This document shows, in pieces, positions 1 to 7,631 of a DNA stretch of 64,000 bases. The notes beneath the pieces are model-generated. The model ran no database searches and was not told where the DNA came from. It worked only from the letters and a program-made list of their open reading frames with translations. How positions within the stretch are numbered: position 1 is the stretch's first letter; each line of letters starts with the position of its first letter. The translations under genes were made by a program, and so were the position numbers. This stretch comes from an uncultured Acidimicrobiales bacterium. GTDB taxonomy: Bacteria > Actinomycetota > Acidimicrobiia > Acidimicrobiales > SZUA-35. The stretch is from positions 1 through 64,000 of the forward strand of contig CALKZY010000019.1 of assembly GCA_938002965.1 (NCBI GenBank). The letters are read 5' to 3'.

Positions 1-125
1 AAGCAGTCGCCCACACCATCAACACCAGACCTCGCAAGATCCTCAACTGGCGAACCCCAACAGAAGTCTTTGAACGACACCTAGAATCGAACCAAGCGCT
101 CGAAAGTGTTGCAACGACCGGTTGA
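1..125 (+). CDS. IS30-family transposase, C-terminal tail (cut by window start)
   Basis: The third frame is open from the window edge to a TGA at 123-125. It encodes a tail containing NTRPRKILNWRTPTEVF and ending SVATTG. The NxRPRK-LxW-TPxE block followed by a short VATT-type end is typical of IS30-family DDE transposases, so this looks like a natural C-terminus and the body of the gene lies upstream of the window. The stop is immediately followed by a fragment of an unrelated IS3-type transposase, so two elements abut here. Function beyond transposition cannot be judged from 40 residues. Confidence 0.7.
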   Translation, partial: AVAHTINTRPRKILNWRTPTEVFERHLESNQALESVATTG

Positions 126-415
126 ATCTGAACAATACACCGCATGGGCGTTCAGCCAACAGATCCGACAGGCCGGGCTGACACACTCGCTTGGAACGAT
201 TGGTGATGCGTTCGATAACGCTGTGGTCGAATCGCTCTGGGGGCGAATGCAAACCGAGATCCTGAACACGAAGAAGTGGAAAACTCAGATCGAGCTCGCC
301 TCGGCGATGGCCGACTGAATCGAGTTTCTACAATGAAACCCGACGGCATTCAGCGCTCGGCTACCTATCACCGGTCGAGTTCGAACGCCGTCAACGCAAA
401 CCCCAAGCCGCCTGA
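126..415 (+). pseudogene. Remnant of an IS3-family transposase (3' end of orfB)
   Basis: Reading from about 126, the frame gives QYTAWAFSQQIRQAGL, then GDAFDNAVVESLWG, the block carrying the last acidic residue (E) of the DDE integrase core. It is inactive. The codon expected to be Trp in the usual DWIEFYN block is TGA (316-318), and one extra base near 331 shifts the frame. After that shift the normal end YNETRRHSALGYLSPVEFE is readable down to a TGA at 413-415. The N-terminal two thirds are missing. It is a dead IS fragment, distinct in sequence from the complete IS3-type element that follows on the other strand. Confidence 0.8.
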
Positions 416-459
416 ATTCCAACCAAACCAGCACACAAAACGGGGTACACATCACGCGG

Positions 460-1314
460 CTATTGGAGTCGGTGGGTGTGTGAGCAGCTTTGAGCGTACT
501 CGTTTGGTGTTTGGTAGTCGAGCGATGAGTGTCGATGGCGCTTGTTGTAGCCGGCCTTGAAATCGCTAATTCCGATCTGGGCGTGGAGCAGGGTGAGCCA
601 TTGGTTCATGTTCAAACATTCCTCTCGGACGCGGCCGTTGAACGACTCGATGAACGCGTTACGCCATGGTTCGCCGGGCGGGATATAACGAATACGGATC
701 TGGTCCTCGCAGAAAGTTTGGAGCGCATCGGAGATGAGTTCGGGCCCGTTATCGCAACGAATCGCAACCGGGACACCACGAGTAGCGATGATGCCCTTAA
801 GGGCTTCGACGACATCACCACCGGTGATCGACCATGCCGTGATGTCGAGCAGCGATTCTCGGGTGTGTTCATCAACCATGGATGCGATCTTGAACTTTCT
901 GCCGTCGTGAAGACTGTCGTGTTGAAAATCGATGGCCCACACGACGTTGGGTGCGTCTGGGTCGATGATCGGCCCGGTCGATTCCCCGACCCGTTTACGA
1001 CGGCGACGCCGAGCGACTTGTAACCCTTCTTCCCGCCAGACGCGGTGCACTCGTTTCTTGTTGATCTCGTGGCCCTCGTGGCGGAGGTCAGCCCATGCCC
1101 GCCGATAACCCTTGCGGGCGTTGCCCTCAAGATTGGCCCACGTGTTCAACCAGTCCCGCAACCAACGGTCCGGTTCATCAGGCCGCTCACAGCGAGGTGT
1201 GCGTCGTTGGGTGCTGCGGGCTTGGCCCGTCACCCGACATGCCTCGCGCTCGCTCAGCTCCAAACGATCTTGGAGCATAAGCACAGCGCGACGACGACAG
1301 GTCGGGTCTACCAA
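460..1314 (-). CDS. IS3-family transposase OrfB (DDE integrase core)
   Basis: 284 codons from a TTG start. An N-terminal helical region (RRRAVLMLQDRLELSEREACRV) is followed by the rve integrase core. The three catalytic acids are visible in VWAIDFQHDSL (D), AIRCDNGPELIS (D) and NAFIESFNGRVREECLN (E), with the usual tail block HRHSSLDYQTPNEYA. The gene overlaps the end of orfA by 7 bases in a different frame. IS3 elements normally make an OrfAB fusion by -1 frameshifting, but I see no classical A6G slippery run here, so reinitiation at the TTG is also possible. The IS407-like subgroup is my best guess from the YIPPGEPWRNAFIE block. Confidence 0.9.
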   Translation of the reverse strand: MVDPTCRRRAVLMLQDRLELSEREACRVTGQARSTQRRTPRCERPDEPDRWLRDWLNTWANLEGNARKGYRRAWADLRHEGHEINKKRVHRVWREEGLQVARRRRRKRVGESTGPIIDPDAPNVVWAIDFQHDSLHDGRKFKIASMVDEHTRESLLDITAWSITGGDVVEALKGIIATRGVPVAIRCDNGPELISDALQTFCEDQIRIRYIPPGEPWRNAFIESFNGRVREECLNMNQWLTLLHAQIGISDFKAGYNKRHRHSSLDYQTPNEYAQSCSHTHRLQ

Positions 1315-1636
1315 TTTCCCTTCGCGATCTCCTTCAGCGCCAAGTTCTCAAGTTCCTTGTCGGCCACGAGCCGTTTCAGCTTGTCGTTCTCCTCGCGCAG
1401 CGCTTTGAGTTCTCTCGCCTCGTTGAGGTCCATGTTCCCGTAGCGGCTTCGCCAGTTGTAAAGCGTCGCTGTCGAGATGCCGAGCTTGCGGGCGATCTCT
1501 TCGCCCGACGCTCCTTCGGCAGTCATACGATCCGCGGTTTGAAGCTTTCGAACGATCTCTTCAGGCGAATGCCGTTTCCGTCGTTTGGTCATGATGATGT
1601 TGTCCTTGCCCCAACGGGGCGATCAGGACTCCAACA
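461..1636 (-). mobile_element. Complete IS3-type insertion sequence
   Basis: About 1.18 kb holding orfA and orfB on the minus strand. The outer ends form a short imperfect inverted repeat: TATTGGAGTC at 461-470 and the reverse complement of 1627-1636 (TGTTGGAGTC), 9 of 10 positions matching. The orfB stop codon sits inside the left repeat, as is common in this family. The heptamer ACGCGGC lies directly outside the left end (454-460) and again at 1639-1645, two bases outside the right end, so it may be a target duplication. Both ORFs are open, so the element may be active. The exact boundaries are uncertain by a few bases. Confidence 0.75.
1308..1592 (-). CDS. IS3-family transposase OrfA (helix-turn-helix / leucine zipper)
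   Basis: 94 residues. The N-terminus HSPEEIVRKLQTADRMTAEGASGEEIARKLGISTATLYNWR is a HTH_Tnp_1 DNA-binding fold. It is followed by a heptad-rich coiled coil (ELKALREENDKLKRLVADKELENLALKEI) that mediates OrfA/OrfAB multimerisation in this family. The ATG at 1590-1592 is the only sensible start. It ends with a TAG inside the orfB start region. Together with orfB it forms an intact transposition module. Confidence 0.9.
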   Translation of the reverse strand: MTKRRKRHSPEEIVRKLQTADRMTAEGASGEEIARKLGISTATLYNWRSRYGNMDLNEARELKALREENDKLKRLVADKELENLALKEIAKGNW

Positions 1637-1682
1637 CTACGCGGCACAAAATGCAGGGGGCATTCCAGTAGGTCCCCTCTTC

Positions 1683-1808
1683 ATGCTGATACGAAAGAAA
1701 CCGGAGTGGGTTATCGATGAGCGGACCAGGGCGGCCGGTGTACGAGGAATCAGACTGGCTCGCGAGGCGCTGAAGCAAGCGGCAAGCGGGGCCCGGCTGC
1801 CTCGGTAG
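1683..1808 (+). CDS. Possible small basic protein (41 aa), weak
   Basis: Within the roughly 240-base stretch between the IS end and the next gene there is one short ORF, beginning MLIRKKPEWVIDERTR and ending in an Arg/Ala-rich helix-like segment. It has no recognisable domain and only a poor ribosome-binding site (CCCCTCTTC upstream). It may be a remnant of a gene disrupted by the IS insertion, or chance. Nothing else is seen between 1646 and 1874. Confidence 0.25.
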   Translation: MLIRKKPEWVIDERTRAAGVRGIRLAREALKQAASGARLPR

Positions 1809-1874
1809 GCCGCTTGCTCTTCGGCAGCATGACTAGGGCGGTACGATCGCTCGCCGGATATTGCTGAGCCGGGA

Positions 1875-2099
1875 TCAAGCGCTTGGCTGAACTCTCTCGA
1901 AACCCATGGCAGCCTTGAGGCCAGCCCGGATCGGTCGAGTGAACATCCAGTCGTCCAGTTCGCCTATGACCACTTGTCGACCTGTCTCATCGAGGCGGGG
2001 GTCGGCCTGAAGGTCGGCTGCGATCCTCTGCAAGCTCTCCACCTCGTTCACCACCCGAATTCCGCCGTCGTTGTCGGTAGAAGGTTTTTCGGTTGCCAT
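1875..2099 (-). CDS. Small hypothetical protein (74 aa)
   Basis: Starts MATEKPSTDNDGGIRV and contains an amphipathic, acidic segment (NEVESLQRIAADLQADPRLDETGRQVVIGELDDW). I chose the ATG at 2097-2099 over the GTG two codons upstream because GGAG lies about 12 bases before it. The composition and the lack of rare codons look like real coding sequence. There is no family I recognise, no membrane segment and no signal peptide. The 185 bases between it and the LysR gene hold nothing I can support. Confidence 0.45.
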   Translation of the reverse strand: MATEKPSTDNDGGIRVVNEVESLQRIAADLQADPRLDETGRQVVIGELDDWMFTRPIRAGLKAAMGFERVQPSA

Positions 2100-2284
2100 T
2101 GTCACGTGGTACTCCGAACCATCGATCGACTTCGCCGACTACGATACTGGCTAGGCCAAACTTCATTTGATCGACGCGTCTACAGAACGAGCGCAGTGGC
2201 GACGGCGCTGGGAGCGAGCCGAAGTGTCGGGACGCGGCCGCTCTCATTCATAGCCGCCATGAGCGCTTCGAAGGCTGCCAGCCG

Positions 2285-3139
2285 CTAGTTGTGCAGTGAT
2301 CGAAAGGCTGCTCGGAGTGCCTCGGTCATGGTGTCGACAAGCTGATCCGGGCCGTTCTTTGCCGAGAGGATTGAGAGATCCGAGGCTGGAAGGTTTGGTA
2401 GTCGGTCTATGGCCAACACATCTTCGGGGAGCCCGCTTTCTGGTAGAACGCCGACCGCCATTCGAGACTGGATGGCAGCTCGAACACCGTCGTGGCTCTC
2501 GCTCGAGAACATGACGGTCCAGTCGAGTCCGGCCTCAACCAGAGCATTGGTTGGCACGTTCTTCCACCAGCAGGTTCGGTCGAGCACTGCGAGCGGAATC
2601 GGCTCATCTACCTTCAGATCAAAGTCGCGGTGTGCAGCCCAGACCATTGGTTCGCTGAACAGGATTGGATCGGTGTCCGAGGGTCGGGCTGAGTGCACAG
2701 CTAGATCTAGCTGGTTTGTTTCGATGAGTTCTGGGTACGACTCGGTGCACCCACACGTGACCTGGACTTGGACTCCACCGTTCTGGCGCGAGAACGAGAA
2801 CAGCGCTCGTTGAAGCACGATTCGGCTGTAGTCGTCGGGAATTCCTAGGCGGAGGGTGCCGGTCAGCGGGTCTTTGAATAGATCTACGATCGAATCGACT
2901 TCTGCCAGTGCGCGCTGGGCCACGGGCAGCAGCGACCTGCCTTCTTCGGTGAGGGCCATCCCACGAGGAAGCCGGTCGAACAGGTTTTGAGAGAGCTCGC
3001 TCTCGAGACGTTTGATGTGGATGCTCACCGACGATTGGGTCCGATTGATCGTCTTCGCTGCCCGGGTCACATTCCGGTGGGTTGCTACGGCAACGAAGCT
3101 TCGAAGCAGCTCGCTATCGGGCCCTGGGGTGAGGGTCAT
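2285..3139 (-). CDS. LysR-family transcriptional regulator
   Basis: 284 residues from ATG 3137-3139. The N-terminal winged HTH is clear (SELLRSFVAVATHRNVTRAAKTINRTQSSVSIHIKRLESEL, then LFDRLPRGMALTEEG), followed by a LysR substrate-binding domain (GTLRLGIPDDYSRIVLQRAL and the hinge near LDLAVHSARPSD). A longer reading from 3181 would place a palindromic operator-like site inside the gene, so I prefer the shorter start. It is divergent from the thiol-dioxygenase/VOC/dehydrogenase operon, the classic LysR arrangement, so it probably controls that operon in response to its substrate. The target operon is broken, which may leave the regulator without its function. Confidence 0.9.
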   Translation of the reverse strand: MTLTPGPDSELLRSFVAVATHRNVTRAAKTINRTQSSVSIHIKRLESELSQNLFDRLPRGMALTEEGRSLLPVAQRALAEVDSIVDLFKDPLTGTLRLGIPDDYSRIVLQRALFSFSRQNGGVQVQVTCGCTESYPELIETNQLDLAVHSARPSDTDPILFSEPMVWAAHRDFDLKVDEPIPLAVLDRTCWWKNVPTNALVEAGLDWTVMFSSESHDGVRAAIQSRMAVGVLPESGLPEDVLAIDRLPNLPASDLSILSAKNGPDQLVDTMTEALRAAFRSLHN

Positions 3140-3170
3140 GGCCTGAGAGTAACAGGTTGTCATTCGAAAG

Positions 3171-3189
3171 TCGTATGGCAACGATACGA
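3171..3189. promoter_or_regulatory. Palindromic LysR-box candidate
   Basis: TCGTAT-N7-ATACGA, perfect 6-bp arms fitting the T-N11-A form of LysR binding sites. It lies about 30 bp upstream of the LysR start and 80 bp upstream of the divergent operon. Confidence 0.55.
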
Positions 3190-3204
3190 AAGATTTGTTT
3201 TTCA

Positions 3205-3224
3205 GTATTGGTCCGAGTCAATAC
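3205..3224. promoter_or_regulatory. Second palindrome in the LysR divergent promoter
   Basis: GTATTG-N8-CAATAC, perfect 6-bp arms, 46-66 bp before the ATG at 3271. Together with the box at 3171-3189 it gives the recognition-plus-activation site layout often seen for LysR regulators. Its binding protein is inferred, not shown. Confidence 0.45.
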
Positions 3225-3270
3225 GGTTTAAGAAACAGGAACTCCGAGCAACGACTATCAGGAGCATCGA

Positions 3271-3848
3271 ATGAGCGTTTATGACGAACGCAAAGAAGCG
3301 ATAGAAACAGCGGTGAAGTCGATAGAAGCTGTGCTCGAGCCAGATCTCAAGCATCTTGTCGAGGCCGAACGACTTCTGGGCGAGCTCTCGCAGCGGGCCG
3401 ATCTATTCCCTGTCGCTGACTTCGCCCTGCCGGCCGGCGATGAGACCGACCGAACCTACTTGGTCCACGAACACGAAAACGGAACGTACGCGCTTTACGT
3501 GTGTACCAGCGTGACCGGTATGGACTATCGGCCGCACGACCATGGCGGCTCATGGGCGGTCATGCGGGCGCCGAGCAACACCGCTTCTACTCGGCTGCTA
3601 CTGGTGGTGTGCCGGTCCAAACCGGCGAGAAAGTCTGTAAACCGGGGCATCCAGTTTCGATGCCCCCAACCGGAATCCATTCGATTCACGCGGTCGGCGA
3701 CATACCGCTGATACACCTCCATCTCTACGGCACCGCCTTCCACCAGCAATCTGAACGGCGAGAGTTCGATCCAGTGACGGGCGAGGAGCGCAGGTTTGAG
3801 CTCAACGACTTCGGATTTGTTGAGGACCGTCGTTGGTCTCGTTCATAA
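3271..3848 (+). pseudogene. Cysteine-dioxygenase-type thiol dioxygenase (cupin), frameshifted
   Basis: Starts MSVYDERKEAIETAVKSIEA after an AGGAG ribosome site. The first frame reaches the first cupin metal motif (MDYRPHDHGGSWAV, with H-x-H). The protein then continues in another frame (AEQHRFYSAATGGVPVQTG, GIHSIHAVGDIPLIHLHLYG) to a stop at 3846-3848. One base is missing around 3561-3571. Joined, the two parts give about 192 residues, the right size for cysteine or 3-mercaptopropionate dioxygenases, with the third His ligand in HSIHAV and the Tyr of HLHLY. Such enzymes oxidise a thiol to a sulfinate using Fe(II). It is first in a decaying operon behind a LysR gene. The frameshift could be an assembly error. 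Confidence 0.75.
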
Positions 3849-3875
3849 GGAAGAGCCCCCAAAAGGAGATAGCAA

Positions 3876-4298
3876 ATGATACGTAGAGGATTCGCCAACG
3901 TCATCGCGACAGATCTGCCAAAAACAAAGGCTTGGTATGTCGATCTGCTCGGATGGCAAACCGAGTTTGTTAGCGACTGGTTTGTCCACCTCAGGGCCGA
4001 GAGCGCTCCTGGGGTCGAGCTTGGGATCATCGATGCATCTCACGAGATTGTGTCCGCCTTTGCTTCAAAAGCACAGGGAGCCGGGGTAAGCCTCACCGTC
4101 GTCGTCGACGACGTGGATGCGACCTATGAGACGGCTGTTTCACTGGGCTGCGACGTTCTCGAAGCACCGACCGACCTGTTCTACGGACAAAGGCGAATGT
4201 TGCTCAGAGACCCGGCCGGAACGGTCGTCGACGTCAGCTCCGAATGCCCTCCGTCAGAAGAGTTTCTGGCGAGCCTGCCGCACCGATCCGTTCACTAG
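3876..4298 (+). CDS. VOC-family (glyoxalase/bleomycin-resistance fold) protein
   Basis: 140 residues from an ATG preceded by AAAAGGAGAT. It is a single VOC domain with paired beta-alpha-beta-beta-beta modules: FANVIATDLPKTKAWYVDLLGWQTEF and VVVDDVDATYETAVSLGCDVLEAP, ending RMLLRDPAGTVVDVSSE. The family covers glyoxalases, epimerases, dioxygenases and drug-binding proteins. The His/Glu metal ligands of glyoxalase I are not obvious here. It lies 27 bp after the broken thiol dioxygenase and 22 bp before the dehydrogenase remnant, so it probably belonged to one thiol or keto-acid breakdown operon. Confidence 0.8.
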   Translation: MIRRGFANVIATDLPKTKAWYVDLLGWQTEFVSDWFVHLRAESAPGVELGIIDASHEIVSAFASKAQGAGVSLTVVVDDVDATYETAVSLGCDVLEAPTDLFYGQRRMLLRDPAGTVVDVSSECPPSEEFLASLPHRSVH

Positions 4299-4320
4299 TC
4301 ACCACCTAAGGAGCATTTCA

Positions 4321-5031
4321 TGACCTACGGCCATTCGCCCAGCGGCCTCAGGTGAATCTGGGACCCGTTGGGCAGCTACGACTCGCTCGACACGCGAGCG
4401 AGTCGCCGGAGGGCGTCGGCACGGTCGTCGAGACCGCTTCTGGCTCTCGCTTCAAACCCGGGGATCGGGTGATCGTGTTCCAGGGCAACAGCTGCCAAGA
4501 ATGTTTTGTCTGCACCCAAGGCCTTTCGCCAACTCACTGTCTTGGCATCCCCTATGAGGGCTTCGACGATGTAATGGCCCCTCAAGATGTGACCGCCGGG
4601 CTGCTTGGAATCGAAAAAGTCAACAACAGCGAGTCCGGTGGGTTTGCCATGGCCCGCTACCGGCTGGCCCCAGAACACATGGTCACGTTGCTAGCCGATG
4701 ACGCGTCGTTTGAAAACACGCGGCGGCCGGGAACTGCACACTGGGGCCGTCGTTCACCGTGGCGACCGAGATCGGGGTTACGGCCGGTGATGTGGTGATT
4801 GTTGGCGGAGTGGGCTTCATCGGACTGGGAGCGGTGGCCAACGCCCTGTACCGAAACGCCACCGTGATCGTGCTCGGACGCCACGAATACCGCATGGACC
4901 TGTGTCGGCAAATGGGGGTGCACGCCATCATCAACCCCGACGACGACGATTGGCTGGATCAACTGCAACGTTTCACCGGGAACCGTCGGGGTGCTGATGC
5001 GGCCTTCGAATGCTCAGGTGCCCCCTACTAA
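4321..5031 (+). pseudogene. Zinc-type medium-chain dehydrogenase remnant
   Basis: A good ribosome site (AAGGAG) precedes ATG 4321, but that frame stops after 11 codons. MDR sequence resumes in another frame from 4352: EGVGTVVETASGSRFKPGDRVI, then a four-cysteine structural zinc loop CQECFVC. After a second shift near 4740 comes the Rossmann part TAGDVVIVGGVGFIGLGAV, ending abruptly at ADAAFECSG. The catalytic N-terminal zinc site and the last third of the protein are missing. At least two frameshifts, an internal deletion and a 3' truncation make it clearly dead. Its 3' end abuts an unrelated gene fragment in the opposite orientation. Confidence 0.8.
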
Positions 5032-5033
5032 CC

Positions 5034-5507
5034 CCGGCCAGCATCTCGGTGGACAGGTTGAAGGCGTACATTCGTGGGGTGCCGAACACCGTCAGATCGC
5101 CATCATGCACCTCGACGGCTTGGATGTCGGTGACAATTGGAGGATGTTCGCCGCCAGGGGTGGCGGCGGCGAACGGTGCCCCTGAGAGCACGTTCTCCAT
5201 CCCTCCCCACGGTGACACCAACGGCAGGCTGTTGTTGGTGGCGATAGCCATCATGTTTTCGCGGGCCGCCATGCGAACGTAGGTGCCGAACGCTCCGGCG
5301 TCGTTGAAGTCCCGGACAAAGCCGATGGCCATGGCGTGCTCGCGGGCTTTGTCGATAGCGGCCTCCATGGCCATGGTCACCGCCCACTTGCCGGAGGAAC
5401 GGTTGCCGTCGATCACAACCCACGTCGGTCCCTCGTCGACCACTTCGGGCGGGCGCTGACGTCCATGGTGCCGGTGCGCGCCAGCAGCACCGGAATCTCA
5501 AATACAC
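5034..5507 (-). pseudogene. Malate/L-lactate/sulfolactate dehydrogenase (Ldh_2 family) fragment
   Basis: The minus strand reads IPVLLARTGTMDVSARP, then after a one-base shift VVDEGPTWVVIDGNRSSGKWAV, DKAREHAMAIGFVRDFNDAGAF, MAIATNNSLPLVSPWGG and FAAATPGGEHPPIVTD. These are hallmark blocks of the Ldh_2 family of NAD(P)-dependent 2-hydroxyacid dehydrogenases: the His/Asn-rich region, the TNSSP-like block and the P-I-A-A-PGGE block. Both ends are missing and there is a frameshift near 5448, so it is a dead internal fragment of a gene of about 340 codons. Confidence 0.7.
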
Positions 5508-5518
5508 CGATGCCCTAA

Positions 5519-5647
5519 GTCAGCTACACCAATGAACTGTCGGGTTACGCCTTCTATGATGCGTCATCTATTGGCGGTGGCTACCTCGGCTACCACGACA
5601 TGGGCGACCCGATGAAGTTGATGAGGGCCGAAACCGATTCTGCCTAA
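5519..5647 (+). pseudogene. C-terminal tail of an unidentified gene
   Basis: After an in-frame TAA at 5516-5518 the plus strand encodes 42 residues rich in Gly and Tyr (SYTNELSGYAFYDASSIGGG, then YLGYHDMGDPMKL) and stops at TAA 5645-5647. There is no start codon, the composition looks protein-like, and it sits among other truncated genes. I read it as the tail of a deleted gene; the family is not recognised. Confidence 0.4.
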
Positions 5648-5672
5648 CGGCATTGCCGCTGCTCCCGGCAAC

Positions 5673-6893
5673 CTACGGTCGTGGTTCGGGGTGGCGGTCA
5701 ATCGGGGTCCAGGCCAGGTCGGTTCCCCCGGTTCCAACCGGTTCGGTTCCTCGAAGTCGCAGGTGCCCGATGAGGACCACAAGTAGTGTGGAGCCGCCAA
5801 TGATCGGCCAAACCACCTCAGCTCCGAATCGCCCGTAGAGGGCAGCCGCGGGTATCGCCGCCAGGCCGGCGCCAAGCACCTCTGAAGCCCCCATCAAACC
5901 GAGGGCCCCGGCTTGGCGGTGCTCGGGCACGGCTCGCGAGACGGCCACCTGACTGGCGGTGAAGCCGTAGCCATCGGCGATACCGGCCAGACCCATCACG
6001 ATCGTCAACAAAATCAATCCGGGGAGGAAGCCGTAGCTCATGGCGCTCAGGCCGACCACGGCGATCCCGGTGGTGGCCACCTTGGCGGCACCAACCCGGT
6101 CGGCGAACCGTCCGGCCCGAGGGCTAACCAGCGCCATGGGAATGGCGAAGGCGGTGAAAGCAATGCCAGTGAAGACCGCCCCACCGCCGCGGTCTTTGAA
6201 CATGATCGGTAATACCGATTCGAACGCGCCGATGAGCATGAAGTAGCCAAAGACCAGGATCAAGGCACCCTGCAGCCGTCGGTTGCGGAGCAGGTCGAGC
6301 GAGGTCTTTCCGGCGTCGGCGTCTTTCGAGCCGCTGTCCGCCGGTAGCCGCATGACAAAGGGAATGAACAGCGCGGTGCCGATGGCGAACACGAGGAACG
6401 GAGCCCGGATGCCGCTGACGGCGACAAACCCAGCAGCGATCGCTGGGCCCAGGACGAAGCCCAGCACCTCGCCGACCACTAGACGACCCAGGTTCTCGCC
6501 GACCCGGTCAGGATCGAGCACCGTTACGGCCCGACGAACACCGGGGACGATCAGCCCGCCGGCGAAACCAACGGCAGCCCGGCTGAGACTCCAAACCAAA
6601 ATGGAGTCGGCCACCACCATCATGAACAAAGCGACGGCACTGATAATGGTGCCAATGGTGGCCATCTCTCGCCCGTACCCGCGGTCGGAGAATCGGGAGA
6701 ACCCAACTTGGGCCACGAACGAGGCTAAGAACCCGGCCGCCACCAGAATGCCGACCTCGGTTTCGCTGAACCCGAGCTCTTCTCGCAGCTCGCCCAGCAC
6801 GGCGATGATGCCACCGATCGACGCCCCGACCACCACCAAAACGATTTGGTAGGGGAGCACCTTGCGGCGGTTGGCCTTGTCAGCTGAGGTCAT
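5673..6893 (-). CDS. MFS transporter (12-TM drug/metabolite exporter type)
   Basis: 406 residues with about 12 hydrophobic segments. The TM1 region is VLPYQIVLVVVGASIGGIIAVLG, and the MFS loop 2-3 motif appears as GFSRFSDRGYGRE. Loop-B-like LSRAAVGFAGGLIVPG follows, resembling the drug-proton antiporter-1 set. The ATG at 6891-6893 lies directly before the stop of the response-regulator gene, so it is translationally linked to the two-component system upstream. The substrate is unknown; export of a toxic or signal compound sensed by the kinase is possible, but so is unrelated transport. Confidence 0.85.
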   Translation of the reverse strand: MTSADKANRRKVLPYQIVLVVVGASIGGIIAVLGELREELGFSETEVGILVAAGFLASFVAQVGFSRFSDRGYGREMATIGTIISAVALFMMVVADSILVWSLSRAAVGFAGGLIVPGVRRAVTVLDPDRVGENLGRLVVGEVLGFVLGPAIAAGFVAVSGIRAPFLVFAIGTALFIPFVMRLPADSGSKDADAGKTSLDLLRNRRLQGALILVFGYFMLIGAFESVLPIMFKDRGGGAVFTGIAFTAFAIPMALVSPRAGRFADRVGAAKVATTGIAVVGLSAMSYGFLPGLILLTIVMGLAGIADGYGFTASQVAVSRAVPEHRQAGALGLMGASEVLGAGLAAIPAAALYGRFGAEVVWPIIGGSTLLVVLIGHLRLRGTEPVGTGGTDLAWTPIDRHPEPRP

Positions 6894-7631
6894 CTAGTTT
6901 CCAGGTCGCCGAGGGTCCCGGCAAGTTGAGTCACGAAGCGGTCGTAGTCTTCGTCGCACTTCACGTGCTGGAAGGACTGCTAGTAGGGGTTCCCGAGAGC
7001 GGATAATGGCTGCCGCCGCTTCGGTTCTGGTCTGGGCACCGACTTTCGCCAGGATGTGGCTTACGTGATTCTTGACCGTAAACAGGCTTAGCCCGAGGCG
7101 ATGGGCGATTTCTGCGTTCGTCGAGCCTTGAGCGACGTATCCGGCAATTTCGGCCTCCCGTTCGGTGAGCTTCCATGTCGACTCGTCCGATCTGGATCTT
7201 GCCGTCGCTAGCGCTGCTGTCGCCTCAGGAGAGAAGACACCTTGGCCGGCGGCGGTGGAGCGAACTGCTCGGGCCAGTGATTCGGCGTCGACCGACTTGG
7301 TGAGATATCCGTTGGCTCCCGCGTCAATAGCCGCTCGAATTTGGTCCCCCTCGGAGAAGCTTGAGAGGGCGACTATACCGAGCTCCTCATCTAAGCTTCG
7401 TAGTCTGCGAATCGTTTCGATCCCTCCCATTCCGGGCATAACCAAGTCGACGAGGACCACGTGCGGCTGGTGTTTGGCAACGATAGGTAGAGCCTGTTCG
7501 CCGGAGGATGCACCAACAATGACTCGGACGTCCTGGAAGCCCGAAAGAGCAGCGGCTACTCCTTCTCGCAGGAGGTCGTGATCGTCTACGACCATCACGT
7601 CGAGAGTGCGGGGCGAGGTGGCGGCACTCAC
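6894..7631 (-). CDS. NarL/FixJ-type response regulator
   Basis: 245 residues. The receiver domain starts DVMVVDDHDLLREGVAAAL (acidic pair DD), with the phosphoacceptor Asp in VVLVDLVMPGMGG at about residue 61 and the conserved Lys in GYLTKSVDAE. The C-terminal LuxR-type HTH is WKLTEREAEIAGYVAQGSTNAEIAHRLGLSLFTVKNHVSHIL. It overlaps the kinase gene by 4 bases (ATGA), so the two form a coupled pair. Because the operon is divergent from the Liv-type transporter across only 64 bp, that transporter and the adjoining MFS gene are the likely targets. The tail after the HTH is unusually Arg-rich. Confidence 0.92.
   Translation of the reverse strand: MSAATSPRTLDVMVVDDHDLLREGVAAALSGFQDVRVIVGASSGEQALPIVAKHQPHVVLVDLVMPGMGGIETIRRLRSLDEELGIVALSSFSEGDQIRAAIDAGANGYLTKSVDAESLARAVRSTAAGQGVFSPEATAALATARSRSDESTWKLTEREAEIAGYVAQGSTNAEIAHRLGLSLFTVKNHVSHILAKVGAQTRTEAAAAIIRSREPLLAVLPAREVRRRLRPLRDSTCRDPRRPGN

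Noticed and set aside
4973..5033. Extension of the Ldh_2 fragment to 4973
   Set aside because: These bases belong to the end of the dehydrogenase remnant on the other strand; Ldh_2-like sequence ends near 5034.
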